A stretch of 64,000 bases of DNA from Pseudoxanthomonas sp. z9 (lineage in GTDB: Bacteria; Pseudomonadota; Gammaproteobacteria; Xanthomonadales; Xanthomonadaceae), in the NCBI RefSeq assembly GCF_006542425.1, contig NZ_VFID01000007.1:791943-855942 (forward strand). Direction: 5' to 3'. The notes below the pieces were generated by a model that was not told the origin of the DNA, made no database searches, and saw only the letters and a list, made by a program, of their open reading frames with translations. This document shows positions 44,180 to 52,278 of this stretch, piece after piece (the first letter of the stretch is position 1; each line of letters opens with the position of its first letter). The position numbers and the translations under genes were made by a program.

Positions 44180-45474
44180 GCGAAGTACCTCCTTCCAATC
44201 CGGGTTTCGTGCGCGCGGTCAGCCGCTGGCAGATCGTCGGCCTGTCCATCAATGACGTCATCGGCAGCGGCATCTACCTGTTGCCCGCGGCGACAGCCGT
44301 CCTGCTGGGCCCGGCCAGCGTGTGGGCGGTACTGCTGGCGGGCCTGGCGGTCGCGCTGCTGGTGCTGTGCTACGCGCAGGCGGCCAGCTATTTCGATCAG
44401 CCCGGCGGCAGTTACCTGTATGCACGCGAGGCATTCGGGCCGTTCGTCGGCTTCGAGATCGGCTGGATGGTCTGGCTGACCCGCATTGCTTCCGCCGCGG
44501 CGCTCAGCAACGGCCTGGCGGATGCGACCGCGCGTTTCTGGGCGCCGGCCGCGTCCGGTGGCGGACGCCTGGCGGTCGTGGTGGGATCGCTGGGCCTGCT
44601 GACGCTGATCAACGTCATCGGCGTGAAGTCGGCGGCGCGCACCGGCGTGGCGCTGGTCATCGGCAAGCTGCTGCCGCTGGCGCTGTTCATCGTCATCGGC
44701 ATGTTCTACGTCGATATCGATCTGCTTCGCAGCGGTGAACTGCCGCCGATTCGCAATCTCGGCGAGGCGGCGTTGCTGTTGCTGTTCGCCTATGCCGGTT
44801 TCGAGAACATCCCCGCGGCGGCCGGCGAGTTCAAGAATCCTCGGCGCGATGTACCGTTCGCGCTGCTCACGATGATCGCCACCGTCACCCTGATCTATGC
44901 GGCGGTGCAACTGGTCGCGCAGGGCACGCTGGCAGGATTGGCCCTGTCCAAGACTCCGCTGGCGGACGCCGCCGCCAGTTTCAGCGGCGAAGGGCTGGCC
45001 CTGATCCTGACCGTCGGCGCGACCATTTCCATCCTCGGCACGAACAGCAACACCATGCTGTTTGGCCCCCGCGTACTGTACTCATTGGCCGAAGACGGCT
45101 TCGGCCCGCGCCCGCTCGCCAGCATCCACCCGCGCTTCCACACCCCCGCCGTGGCGATCGTGACCCAGGGCGTGCTCGCACTGGCGCTCGCACTGACGGG
45201 CTCATTCGTCCAGTTGGCGCTGCTGTCGGTGGTCGCGCGCCTGTGCGCCTATATCGGCACCACCCTGTCGGTGCTCGTGCTGCAGCGCCGCTACGCCAGT
45301 CATCCGGGCGCATTGAAGTTGCCCGGCGGCCCGCTTATTCCGCTCGCTGCACTGATCCTGTCGCTCGGCCTGCTCGCCAGCGCCAATATCGGCAACCTGC
45401 TCGCCGCCGCGGTCGCATTGGCGCTCGGTGCGGTGCTGTATCTGTTCCGACGCAAGGTGCCGGCGGTCGCCTGA
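44176..45474 (+). CDS. APC-superfamily amino acid/peptide-derived amine permease
   Basis: A 432-residue inner-membrane transporter with about 12 TM segments. TM1 carries the APC signature IVGLSINDVIGSGIYLLPAA, and TM6 has LLLFAYAGFENIPAAAGEFKNPRRDVP, the broken-helix substrate site. It starts in an ATGA overlap with the L,D-transpeptidase gene and is last in the rightward operon. It likely imports an amino acid or dipeptide released by the upstream enzymes; the substrate cannot be read from sequence. Confidence 0.87.
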   Translation: MSEVPPSNPGFVRAVSRWQIVGLSINDVIGSGIYLLPAATAVLLGPASVWAVLLAGLAVALLVLCYAQAASYFDQPGGSYLYAREAFGPFVGFEIGWMVWLTRIASAAALSNGLADATARFWAPAASGGGRLAVVVGSLGLLTLINVIGVKSAARTGVALVIGKLLPLALFIVIGMFYVDIDLLRSGELPPIRNLGEAALLLLFAYAGFENIPAAAGEFKNPRRDVPFALLTMIATVTLIYAAVQLVAQGTLAGLALSKTPLADAAASFSGEGLALILTVGATISILGTNSNTMLFGPRVLYSLAEDGFGPRPLASIHPRFHTPAVAIVTQGVLALALALTGSFVQLALLSVVARLCAYIGTTLSVLVLQRRYASHPGALKLPGGPLIPLAALILSLGLLASANIGNLLAAAVALALGAVLYLFRRKVPAVA

Positions 45475-45505
45475 CGCGGTGCCGGCACAAGCCGGGCCGC
45501 CGCAC

Positions 45506-45988
45506 TCATTCCAACCGGGATTTCATCTGCGCGATCTCGGCCTCCTGGCCCCGGATGATGCCTTCGCACAGGCGGCGCAGATCCGGCGCGTCCAGTTCCG
45601 CCTTCCGGCACATCAGGACGGCGCCGGCATGGTGGGGGATCATCGAGCGCAGGAACTGCTGATCGCCGATCGCCCATTGGCCACGGATACCCAGCCAGCA
45701 CAATAGCGCGACGGCAAGTGCGGACGCACCGAGCAGGAGGTTGAGCCGGCGATCCGGATACATGCTCCGCATCAGCCACACTTCGATCAGCAACATCGGA
45801 GCGGCCATCAAGCCGGCCATGTAGACCTGGTTGAGGTTGTGGAAAACGTTGCCGGGCCGATCGACCATCGCGTACATCAGCAGATACATGATCACGAAGG
45901 ACAGCGCGATCATCGCCAACAGGCGCCCATAGTGGCCCGATGTCCCATGCTTGCCGTCATGTGCTTTTCCATGCGCGGATGCGGTCAT
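45506..45988 (-). CDS. DUF305 membrane protein
   Basis: A 160-residue protein. A His-rich N-terminus (HGKAHDGKHGTSGH) is followed by about four TM segments (24-110) and a C-terminal truncated DUF305 module FLRSMIPHHAGAVLMCRKAELDAPDLRRLCEGIIRGQEAEIAQMK. The MIPHHxxA motif is the DUF305 hallmark. Some DUF305 proteins lie in copper- or heavy-metal-resistance regions, and the N-terminal histidines would suit metal binding, but no metal-resistance genes are nearby. RBS GAGGA precedes the ATG. Confidence 0.85.
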   Translation of the reverse strand: MTASAHGKAHDGKHGTSGHYGRLLAMIALSFVIMYLLMYAMVDRPGNVFHNLNQVYMAGLMAAPMLLIEVWLMRSMYPDRRLNLLLGASALAVALLCWLGIRGQWAIGDQQFLRSMIPHHAGAVLMCRKAELDAPDLRRLCEGIIRGQEAEIAQMKSRLE

Positions 45989-46227
45989 GGCGTATTCCTC
46001 GTTTCCTATCCTCGATGTCCGCCACGCTAGGTCGTCATCGGTGTTGGATGCGTGCAGGAAACCAGCACGTGATGAAAGGCCGGGTTCGCGCGTCCACCGG
46101 CGTTCTTCCAGCCATCCCTCATGTGCCGAAAGTTCCGTAAATCACCCTGCAATTTATGTACTACTCAGTTTGATATTCAGGGCACATTGAGGGCGCTAAC
46201 GGATAATTCACATCACCAGCAGCGAAC

Positions 46228-46239
46228 GGATCACCTCCT
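46228..46239 (+). promoter_or_regulatory. 16S rRNA 3'-tail mimic (anti-SD) in the Ax21 leader
   Basis: GGATCACCTCCT is identical to the end of 16S rRNA including the anti-Shine-Dalgarno. It lies about 40 nt upstream of the Ax21-family start. Its ACCTC (46233-46237) can pair with the gene's own SD, GAGGT at 46267-46271. It could therefore mask the ribosome-binding site in the mRNA, if the transcript starts upstream of it. Confidence 0.45.
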
Positions 46240-46279
46240 CAGCGCTGGATACCAACTAAAAAAATAGAGGTTTGAGCGT

Positions 46280-46867
46280 ATGAAGAAGTCCTTGCTTGCC
46301 CTGACCCTGCTGGCCGCCCTGCCGTTCGCCGCTTCCGCTGCCGATGGTGTCTCCTACAACTACGTGGAAGGCGGCTACACCAAGACGAACATCGATGGTC
46401 CGGATTCCGACGGCTGGGCGCTGAAGGGTTCGGTGGCCATCCACCCGAACTTCCACCTGTTCGCTGACTACAGCCAGCAGGAAGTGGACGACGTGAAGGT
46501 CGACTTCGACCAGTGGCGCGTCGGCGTGGGCTACAACCACGAGCTGTCCAAGCGCGTGGATCTGCTGACCCGCGTGGCCTACGAGAAGGTCAAGACCGAT
46601 CGCTTCACCACCCCGTCCGGCATCCGCGTCCCGGGTTTCAGCGCCGACGGCTACAGCGTCGAAGTCGGCGTGAACAGCGCGCTGACCAACCGTTTGAACG
46701 GCTACGCCCTGGCTGGCTACGAAGACGGTGACGACTACGATGGTGACTTCTACGGCCGCCTCGGCGCGCAGGTGAAGTTCACCCCGAACTGGAGCGCCGC
46801 GGCCGACGTGAAGATCGTCGACGGTGGTGACACGCAGTGGTTCGTTGGTCCGCGCTTCAGCTGGTAA
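46280..46867 (+). CDS. Ax21-family outer-membrane beta-barrel protein
   Basis: A 195-residue outer-membrane protein: signal peptide 1-20 (AASAAD), then alternating amphipathic strands (YNYVEGGYTKTNID, WALKGSVAIHPNFHLFADYSQQ, WRVGVGYNHELSKRVDLLTRVAYEKV, FYGRLGAQVKFTPNWSAAADVKI), ending FVGPRFSW with the terminal aromatic BAM signal. This is the Xanthomonas/Stenotrophomonas Ax21 family, once proposed as a quorum or immunity elicitor and now regarded as an outer-membrane protein with stress or virulence effects. Its SD (GAGGT) is 8 nt upstream, with a masking sequence in the leader. An intrinsic terminator follows. Confidence 0.88.
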   Translation: MKKSLLALTLLAALPFAASAADGVSYNYVEGGYTKTNIDGPDSDGWALKGSVAIHPNFHLFADYSQQEVDDVKVDFDQWRVGVGYNHELSKRVDLLTRVAYEKVKTDRFTTPSGIRVPGFSADGYSVEVGVNSALTNRLNGYALAGYEDGDDYDGDFYGRLGAQVKFTPNWSAAADVKIVDGGDTQWFVGPRFSW

Positions 46868-46923
46868 CACAGGAAGCACTACCGCCTCCCGCGACGTGTC
46901 TCTCTCTCCCCGCGTCGCGACCC

Positions 46924-46954
46924 GAAGCCCGGCCACAAGCCGGGCTTCTTTTTT
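46924..46954 (+). terminator. Intrinsic terminator of the Ax21-family gene
   Basis: GAAGCCCGGC (46924-46933) and its complement (46939-46948) form a 10-bp stem with a CACAA loop, followed by six T residues. Confidence 0.9.
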
Positions 46955-47005
46955 CTGGTCCACGCGGCGCGAATGCCGTTTCTCCGGCCTCGAAGATGGA
47001 GATGG

Positions 47006-47244
47006 CCCGCCATTCGGTGGTTGAGGCGCGGCTACATTTCGCGCCAAGAGCAAATCCCCCTCAGTCCCCCTTCTTCGAGGGGGGAGGCAAAGCGGGTTCT
47101 CCTACGCGGTCGAGTCGTTGATAGCCCCCTTGACCAGCCATTCGGCTGTTGAAAGCGAAAAAAGGGGCGGGCACCTGCGCAGCAGGTGACGGGGGATTTG
47201 CTCCTGGTAGAAGAGCGAATGCTCCTCAACCACCGAATGGCGGG
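47006..47244. repeat. Nested inverted-repeat (MITE-like) element
   Basis: The outer arms 47006-47026 and 47224-47244 are perfect 21-bp inverted repeats (CCCGCCATTCGGTGGTTGAG...). Inner arms 47046-47060 and 47191-47205 (AAGAGCAAATCCCCC versus AGGAGCAAATCCCCC) match at 14/15. Inside are three further small hairpins, around 47066-47085 (C5...G5), 47124-47167 (GCCCC...GGGGC) and 47172-47188 (CACCTGC-GCA-GCAGGTG). No ORF or clear target duplication is present. The G5/C5-AAATC blocks recall dispersed palindromic repeats of Xanthomonadaceae. Confidence 0.75.
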
Positions 47245-47261
47245 TCCACTCCCCGGCAACC

Positions 47262-47291
47262 ATAAAAAAGCCCGGCCAATGACCGGGCTTT
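47262..47291 (-). terminator. Intrinsic terminator of gpsA
   Basis: On the minus strand a 9-bp stem (AAAGCCCGG/CCGGGCTTT, 47267-47275 and 47283-47291) with a 7-nt loop is followed by a T-run. It begins 26 bp after the gpsA stop. Confidence 0.88.
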
Positions 47292-47316
47292 CTGCATCCT
47301 CGATCCGCTCAACGGC

Positions 47317-48339
47317 TTACTTGAACAGCGTCTCCGGATACTCCGGTTTCTGTTCGCGTGCCAGCAACTGCTGCAGGCCCAGCGTGGGCGTTATCTCGCC
47401 GTGCAGCACGGCGCGGACCGCGCTGGAGATCGGCAAATCGATGTCGTGCCGCTCGGCTTGGCGCATCACTTCATCGGCGGCCTGCATCGACTCGACCACC
47501 TGGCCGATTTCACGGATCGCTTCCTGGATCGGCTGGCCACGTCCCAGCGCCAGGCCCAACCGCCGGTTGCGCGAGAGATCGCCGGTGGCGGTGAGCACCA
47601 GATCGCCCAGTCCGGCCAGGCCCATCAGGGTTTCCGGTTTGCCGCCAATCGCCGCGGCCAGTCGCAGCATTTCGTTGAGACCACGGGTAATCAGGCCGGC
47701 GCGCGCATTCAGTCCCAACTGCATGCCATCGGCGACGCCGGTGGCCACGGCCAGCACGTTCTTCATCGCGCCGCCGAGTTCCGCGCCAACCATGTCGTCG
47801 CCGGTGTAGGCGCGGAATGCCGGACCGTGCAGCAATTCGGCCATCAGCTGGGCGAAGCCAGCGTCATGGCCGTGCACGGTGACGGCGGTCGGCAGACCGA
47901 GCGCGACCTCCTTGGCGAACGACGGCCCGGTGACCACGGCCAGCGGCACGTCCGCGCCCAGGATTTCCTCGGCGACCTCGTGCAGGAAGCGTCCCGAACC
48001 GGGCTCGAAGCCCTTGGTGGCCCAGGCGACGCCGGCGCCGGCTGGCCGCAGCGGGGCGACCAGCTTCAACGTTTCGGTGAACGCGTGCGACGGCACCACC
48101 ACCAGCACCAGTTCGGCGCCATGCATGGCGGTGGCGAGATCGGTGGTGGCACGCAGGCTTTCCGGCAGCGCGATGCCCGGCAGATAGCGCGGGTTCTCGT
48201 GCTGCGCGTCGATCGCGGCCGCGACCTTTTCGTCGCGGCCCCACAGCACGACCTGATGGCCGTTGCGGGCCATCAGGGTCGCCAGCGCGGTGCCCCAGGA
48301 GCCCGCGCCGAGGACGGCGATCCTCAACGAATCAGCCAT
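47317..48339 (-). CDS. gpsA: Glycerol-3-phosphate dehydrogenase [NAD(P)+]
   Basis: A 340-residue cytosolic enzyme that reduces dihydroxyacetone phosphate to sn-glycerol-3-phosphate for phospholipid synthesis. The dinucleotide motif is [20 protein letters not shown], and the catalytic Lys lies in [18 protein letters not shown]. Length is normal. It lies 52 bp downstream of secB in the same direction, the conserved secB-gpsA order. Confidence 0.95.
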   Translation of the reverse strand: MADSLRIAVLGAGSWGTALATLMARNGHQVVLWGRDEKVAAAIDAQHENPRYLPGIALPESLRATTDLATAMHGAELVLVVVPSHAFTETLKLVAPLRPAGAGVAWATKGFEPGSGRFLHEVAEEILGADVPLAVVTGPSFAKEVALGLPTAVTVHGHDAGFAQLMAELLHGPAFRAYTGDDMVGAELGGAMKNVLAVATGVADGMQLGLNARAGLITRGLNEMLRLAAAIGGKPETLMGLAGLGDLVLTATGDLSRNRRLGLALGRGQPIQEAIREIGQVVESMQAADEVMRQAERHDIDLPISSAVRAVLHGEITPTLGLQQLLAREQKPEYPETLFK

Positions 48340-48391
48340 GCGTCACCCCCATCGGCGCGGTCCGCGCCACGACGGGATTGTGCCTCATGAA

Positions 48392-48907
48392 TCAGGCGTT
48401 GCCCGCCGGTTCGGTGTTGGCCAGCTCGCCTTCGCCGCCCTGCTGCGCGGCGCGCTGGCGCAGGGTTTCGGCGTACAGGGCGTCGAAGTTGATCGGCTGC
48501 AGGAAGAACGGCGGGAAGCCACCGGCCTGGACCAGATCGCTGACCAGCTGGCGCACGTACGGGAACAGGATGTTCGGGCACTGGGTGCCGAGCAGCACGT
48601 CGACCGCCTGCGGCTCCAGGCCGACCAGGCCGAAGATGCCGGCCTGCTGGACTTCGGCCACGTACGCGGTCTTGTCGCCGGCCTTGCAGGTCAGGGTGAC
48701 GCCGAGCACGACTTCGAACGCATTCTCGTTCAGGCGCTGCACGCGCTGGTTGAGGTTGAGCTGCAGGTCCGGCTGCACGTTCTCGGTGAAGATGGCGGGC
48801 GCACCCGGGACTTCGAACGAAACGTCCTTGACGTAGATCTTCTCGACGGTGAACGCGGCGCCAGCTTCGGCCGGCGCGACGGCGCCGTTGTTGGTTTCTT
48901 CGGACAT
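48392..48907 (-). CDS. secB: Protein-export chaperone SecB
   Basis: A 171-residue tetrameric chaperone that keeps preproteins unfolded and hands them to SecA. The core shows [61 protein letters not shown] and the conserved [33 protein letters not shown]-terminal and C-terminal tails are low-complexity Ala/Glu-rich. RBS GGAG 8 nt before the ATG. Confidence 0.96.
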   Translation of the reverse strand: MSEETNNGAVAPAEAGAAFTVEKIYVKDVSFEVPGAPAIFTENVQPDLQLNLNQRVQRLNENAFEVVLGVTLTCKAGDKTAYVAEVQQAGIFGLVGLEPQAVDVLLGTQCPNILFPYVRQLVSDLVQAGGFPPFFLQPINFDALYAETLRQRAAQQGGEGELANTEPAGNA

Positions 48908-48997
48908 TTCGAAACTCCGGGAATTCGGTTGAACGGAAAGTAAAGAGGGTGATTATGGCATGTCTTGGCGACGCGCCCGCCCGGAATCAAGGGCGGC

Positions 48998-49432
48998 TCA
49001 GCGGCCCTTGACCAGCGGCAGGTCGGCCTGCTGCCACGCGGCGATGCCGCCATCCAGCCAGTACACCTGGGTGAAGCCGGCCTTCTTCAGGCGCTTGGCC
49101 GCATCCGCGGACGCCTGCCCGTTGCGGCACACCGTCACCACCGGCAGGGCCTTGGCCGGAGCCAGCAGTTTGCTTTCCGGATCGAACTGGCTGGGCGCGA
49201 CATTGCGGCTGCCGGCGATATGCCCCTTCTCGAAATCGCCGGTGGCCGACAGATCCACCACCAACGCGTTCTCACGGTTGATGAGACCAGTGAGTTCGGC
49301 CGGGCGCAGAGCCTTGTAACCGCGGAACAGGCGGGCAATTTCGGTGTAGATGATCACCAGGGTCAGGCCGACGAGCAGCAGCGACAGGACCGGGCTATGG
49401 GCGACGAACGCCTGCAGTTTTTCGAAACTCAC
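48998..49432 (-). CDS. Membrane-anchored rhodanese-like protein (YibN type)
   Basis: A 144-residue protein with one N-terminal TM helix (about 14-33, SPVLSLLLVGLTLVIIYTEIARL) and a rhodanese domain with the persulfide Cys in VTVCRNGQAS. It resembles E. coli YibN, which lies in the same order before secB. E. coli has grxC between them; here it is absent. The start is GTG at 49432 with a poor SD. Confidence 0.88.
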   Translation of the reverse strand: MSFEKLQAFVAHSPVLSLLLVGLTLVIIYTEIARLFRGYKALRPAELTGLINRENALVVDLSATGDFEKGHIAGSRNVAPSQFDPESKLLAPAKALPVVTVCRNGQASADAAKRLKKAGFTQVYWLDGGIAAWQQADLPLVKGR

Positions 49433-49493
49433 GGGAATACGCGGGTCTGGGCAAACCGCGATTGTCGCATAGCGGCGGGCTGCGGCGGGGACG

Positions 49494-49916
49494 CTACTCG
49501 CCTTCCCAGAAGTCCGGCAGACCGCCGACCAGCCACCAGCGCTTGCCCTCGGCGTCCCAGCGCCAGCGCTCGCGATAGCGCACGGTCCGCTCGGCCTGGG
49601 TGTGGCGGTTGATCACCCGGACCTCGATCAGCCGCACGACCACCTCGTCCGGCTCCACCAGGCTGGACAGGTCGCGGTAGCCGGACACCTGGATCTGCTC
49701 GTAGCGCCGCAACTCGAATTCGCCCATCGGATGCTCCGTGGCGTAGGCGGGCTCGACGAAGGTCCATGCGCCTTCGAAATCACCCCAGCGAATCGCCGCC
49801 GCGTAGGCATTCTGGGCCTGCTCCAGCTTGGCCCGCTGCCGCCCGCCCGCGGCCTGCACGCCGAACGTGGCGATCGCCAGCACCACCAGCAGTACCCAGC
49901 GCAGGCTTATCGGCAT
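49494..49916 (-). CDS. Small secreted protein of unknown function (NTF2-like size)
   Basis: A 140-residue protein with a signal peptide (1-22, VLLVVLAIATFGVQAA). The mature part has an N-terminal helix pair (LEQAQNAYAAAIRWGDFEGAWTFV) followed by long strands (QIQVSGYRDLSSL, EVVVRLIEVRVINRHTQAERTVRYRERWRWD, RWWLVGGLPDFW). This helix-then-sheet order and the Trp-rich C-terminus suggest an NTF2-like or SnoaL-like fold. I do not recognise the family. RBS GGGAGA supports the start. Confidence 0.65.
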   Translation of the reverse strand: MPISLRWVLLVVLAIATFGVQAAGGRQRAKLEQAQNAYAAAIRWGDFEGAWTFVEPAYATEHPMGEFELRRYEQIQVSGYRDLSSLVEPDEVVVRLIEVRVINRHTQAERTVRYRERWRWDAEGKRWWLVGGLPDFWEGE

Positions 49917-49946
49917 TGGCTCTTCTCCCCCACAGGTGCTTCCATC

Positions 49947-50405
49947 CTACCGCCTGGCGATGGCGACGAAGCGGCCGCTCAGCGTGGTGGCCGCGCCGCC
50001 ATCGGGCAGGCTCACCCTCGCCTCGACCTGGATCCGCGCCCGCCCGCGCTGGCGCAGGGTGGCCAGGAAGGTCTCCCAGGACTCATCCGGCGCCAGCCGT
50101 GCTTCGGCCTGCAGGTCCGAACGCAGCGGCGCCAGATAGCGGATGCTGCTGTCCGCCACGTACACCTCGGCGGATTCGCCGGCCAGATCCAGGCCGAGCG
50201 TGACCCGTCCCCAGCCGGCCACCGTCATCAGCGAAGTCAGGCTGCCGCCGAACGCGGTGCCCTTGTCGTTGACGTTCCGCGCCAGCGGAGCCGTCAGGCG
50301 CAATACGCCATCCGCATAGCCGGCAACTTCCACCTGCATGGCGGCCACCGGCGGCATCCCGCGACAATACGCACGCAGGCGATCCAGCGCGGCTTCGGCA
50401 TTCAT
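49947..50405 (-). CDS. YiiD_C-type thioesterase-domain protein (hotdog fold)
   Basis: A 152-residue single-domain hotdog protein. The family motif is NVNDKGTAFGGSLTSLMTVAGWG, followed by strands VYVADSSIRYLAPLRSDLQAEARL and ARIQVEARV. YiiD C-terminal domains are putative acyl-CoA or acyl-carrier thioesterases. The start at 50405 is chosen because an ATG at 50423 would overlap the divergent hemD start. The SD is weak for both. Confidence 0.8.
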   Translation of the reverse strand: MNAEAALDRLRAYCRGMPPVAAMQVEVAGYADGVLRLTAPLARNVNDKGTAFGGSLTSLMTVAGWGRVTLGLDLAGESAEVYVADSSIRYLAPLRSDLQAEARLAPDESWETFLATLRQRGRARIQVEARVSLPDGGAATTLSGRFVAIARR

Positions 50406-50421
50406 CACGGATAATCCGCCC

Positions 50422-51198
50422 ATGGCTTCGGATAAAGACGCAGGATGGTACGTGATCTCGCTGCGGCCGCAGGGCGGGCATGAAGCGCTGCGCCGTGCGG
50501 CGGCACGGCGTGGTGCCGGGCTGCTGGCGTTGTCGCCGTGGCGGATCGTCGTGCGCGGGGACGAAGCCGCGCGCGCCGCGCTGGCGCGCGCCCTGCAAGG
50601 CGACCTCGTGCTGTTCACCAGCCCGGCGGCCGTTGCCGCCGCAGCGCGCCTGCAGCCTCTGCAGGCCGCGCCGGGACAGACATGGCTCGCCGTGGGCAGT
50701 GGCACCACGCACGCGCTGCATCGCCTGGGCATCGCCCGGGTATCGGCGCCCACGCGGATGGACAGCGAAGGCCTGCTGGCCCTGCCCGAACTGCAGGCGA
50801 TCGCGGGCAAGCGGATCGGTTTCGTGACCGCGCCGGCCGGCCGCAACCTGCTGGCGCCCGGCCTGGTGGCGCGCGGTGCCCGCCTGGAACGCGCCGACGT
50901 TTATGAACGAAAGGACGTGGCCGTGTCGGCGCGCAGCCTGCGGGCGCTGGAACAACTGCGCGCGCCGGCCTGCGTGTTGATCAGCAGCGGCGGCGCGCTC
51001 GAACGGCTGGTGGCGCAACTGCCGTCGACCGTACTTGAAACGCTGCGGCGCCTGCCGGCGATCGCCGCCAGCGGACGACTCGCGGCGCAGGCATCGCAAA
51101 CCGGTTTCGCGCGCGTGCTGCAAGCCGCCGGCCCCCGCAACGCGCACATGCTCGATGCCGCGGAAACCGCCCTGTCGCGGCCCGATCCGCTAGCATGA
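50422..51198 (+). CDS. hemD: Uroporphyrinogen-III synthase
   Basis: A 258-residue cytosolic enzyme that closes hydroxymethylbilane to uroporphyrinogen III. Two Rossmann-like lobes are recognised by GDLVLFTSPAAVAAAARL, WLAVGSGTTHALHRLGI, RIGFVTAPAGRNLLAPGL and ERADVYERK. This family is weakly conserved, but the following hemX and hemY confirm it. Start at ATG 50422, 16 bp from the divergent thioesterase start. Confidence 0.88.
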   Translation: MASDKDAGWYVISLRPQGGHEALRRAAARRGAGLLALSPWRIVVRGDEAARAALARALQGDLVLFTSPAAVAAAARLQPLQAAPGQTWLAVGSGTTHALHRLGIARVSAPTRMDSEGLLALPELQAIAGKRIGFVTAPAGRNLLAPGLVARGARLERADVYERKDVAVSARSLRALEQLRAPACVLISSGGALERLVAQLPSTVLETLRRLPAIAASGRLAAQASQTGFARVLQAAGPRNAHMLDAAETALSRPDPLA

Positions 51199-51237
51199 GC
51201 CCACGACGCCCGCCAGAACGACAACAAGGACGGTCGA

Positions 51238-52278
51238 GTGAACGACGAAAACCCCTCCCCTTCTCCTTCCCGCAGTCGCGGCGGCCGCGGCGCCATCATC
51301 TGGCTGCTGGCGCTGATCGCATTGGCCGCCGTCGCCGCGCTTGGCTGGCGCGGCTGGAAGGAGCGCGACGCGCAGGCACAGGCGCAGGCGGCCGATGCCG
51401 CGCAGCGCCTGGGCGCCATCGAACAGCGGCTGGACTCGGTACGTCGCGATCAACGGACCCTGACCCAACGTGTCCAGGACGCGGCCGCGACCAACCGCGT
51501 GTTGCGCGACGAAGTGCTGGGCCTGGGCCAGCGCGGCGCCCTGCTTGAGGAAAGCGTCGCCAAGCTGTCCGACCCGAGTCGCCACGGCGCGCAGGCGCTG
51601 CGCCTGGATGAAGTGGAAATGCTGCTGTCGCTGGCCGGACAGCGGCTGAGCGTGGCCGATGACCGCGACGGTGCCCGCCGCGCCTATGCGCTGGCCGCCG
51701 GCGCGCTGGAAGGCATCGACGATCATCGTCTGCTCAATCTGAAGCAGACCCTCGCGCAGGAGCGCCAGGCGCTGGATGCGCAGGGCGCGGGACCGCGTGC
51801 GCGCCTGAGCCAGCAGTTGGACGCCTTCGCCGCGGGACTGGCGGGCCTGCCGCAACGCGCGACGGCTTCGACGGCGGCGACCGGGCAACGCCGCTGGCAG
51901 CGCTGGCTGGCGCCGTTGGTGGACGTGCGGCCGAGCCGCCAGGCGGCATTCGTCGCACCCTCCGATCGCAATGCCGGCGAAGCCGCGCTGCGCATCGAGA
52001 TCAGCCTGGCGCACGCCGCGCTGGAACGTGGCGACGCGGCGGGCTTCCAGGCCTCGCTGAACCGCATCGATCAATGGATCACCCGGTTGTGGCCGGATTC
52101 ACCGGCGCTGCGTCAGGGTCGGCAGCAGTTGGCGACGATGCGCCGGTTGCCGCTGCGCGGCGACACGCCGCTGCTGGGCAGCACGCTGGAACAGCTGCGC
52201 AGCCTGCGATCCGCGGGTTTCACCGCGCCATCTCCCGCTGCCGCGGCGACCCGACTGGAGGAGGAGACCGCGCCATGA
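51238..52278 (+). CDS. hemX: HemX, uroporphyrinogen-III C-methyltransferase-like membrane protein
   Basis: A 346-residue inner-membrane protein with a short Ser/Pro/Arg-rich N-terminus, one TM helix (17-39), a coiled coil (about 40-115) and a C-terminal domain with DEVEMLLSLAGQRLSVADDRDGARRAYALA. Despite the old name the family lacks a methyltransferase fold. It probably scaffolds haem or envelope functions together with HemY. Starts with GTG at 51238 after AAGGACGG; the stop overlaps hemY by ATGA. Confidence 0.88.
   Translation: MNDENPSPSPSRSRGGRGAIIWLLALIALAAVAALGWRGWKERDAQAQAQAADAAQRLGAIEQRLDSVRRDQRTLTQRVQDAAATNRVLRDEVLGLGQRGALLEESVAKLSDPSRHGAQALRLDEVEMLLSLAGQRLSVADDRDGARRAYALAAGALEGIDDHRLLNLKQTLAQERQALDAQGAGPRARLSQQLDAFAAGLAGLPQRATASTAATGQRRWQRWLAPLVDVRPSRQAAFVAPSDRNAGEAALRIEISLAHAALERGDAAGFQASLNRIDQWITRLWPDSPALRQGRQQLATMRRLPLRGDTPLLGSTLEQLRSLRSAGFTAPSPAAAATRLEEETAP

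Larger units (their letters stand above)
46868..47316. other. Intergenic region with two terminators and a composite repeat
   Basis: 449 bp between the Ax21-family gene and gpsA (convergent). It contains the Ax21 terminator (46924-46954), a 239-bp nested inverted-repeat element (47006-47244) and the gpsA terminator (47262-47291). No protein gene with an RBS is visible inside the element. Confidence 0.75.
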
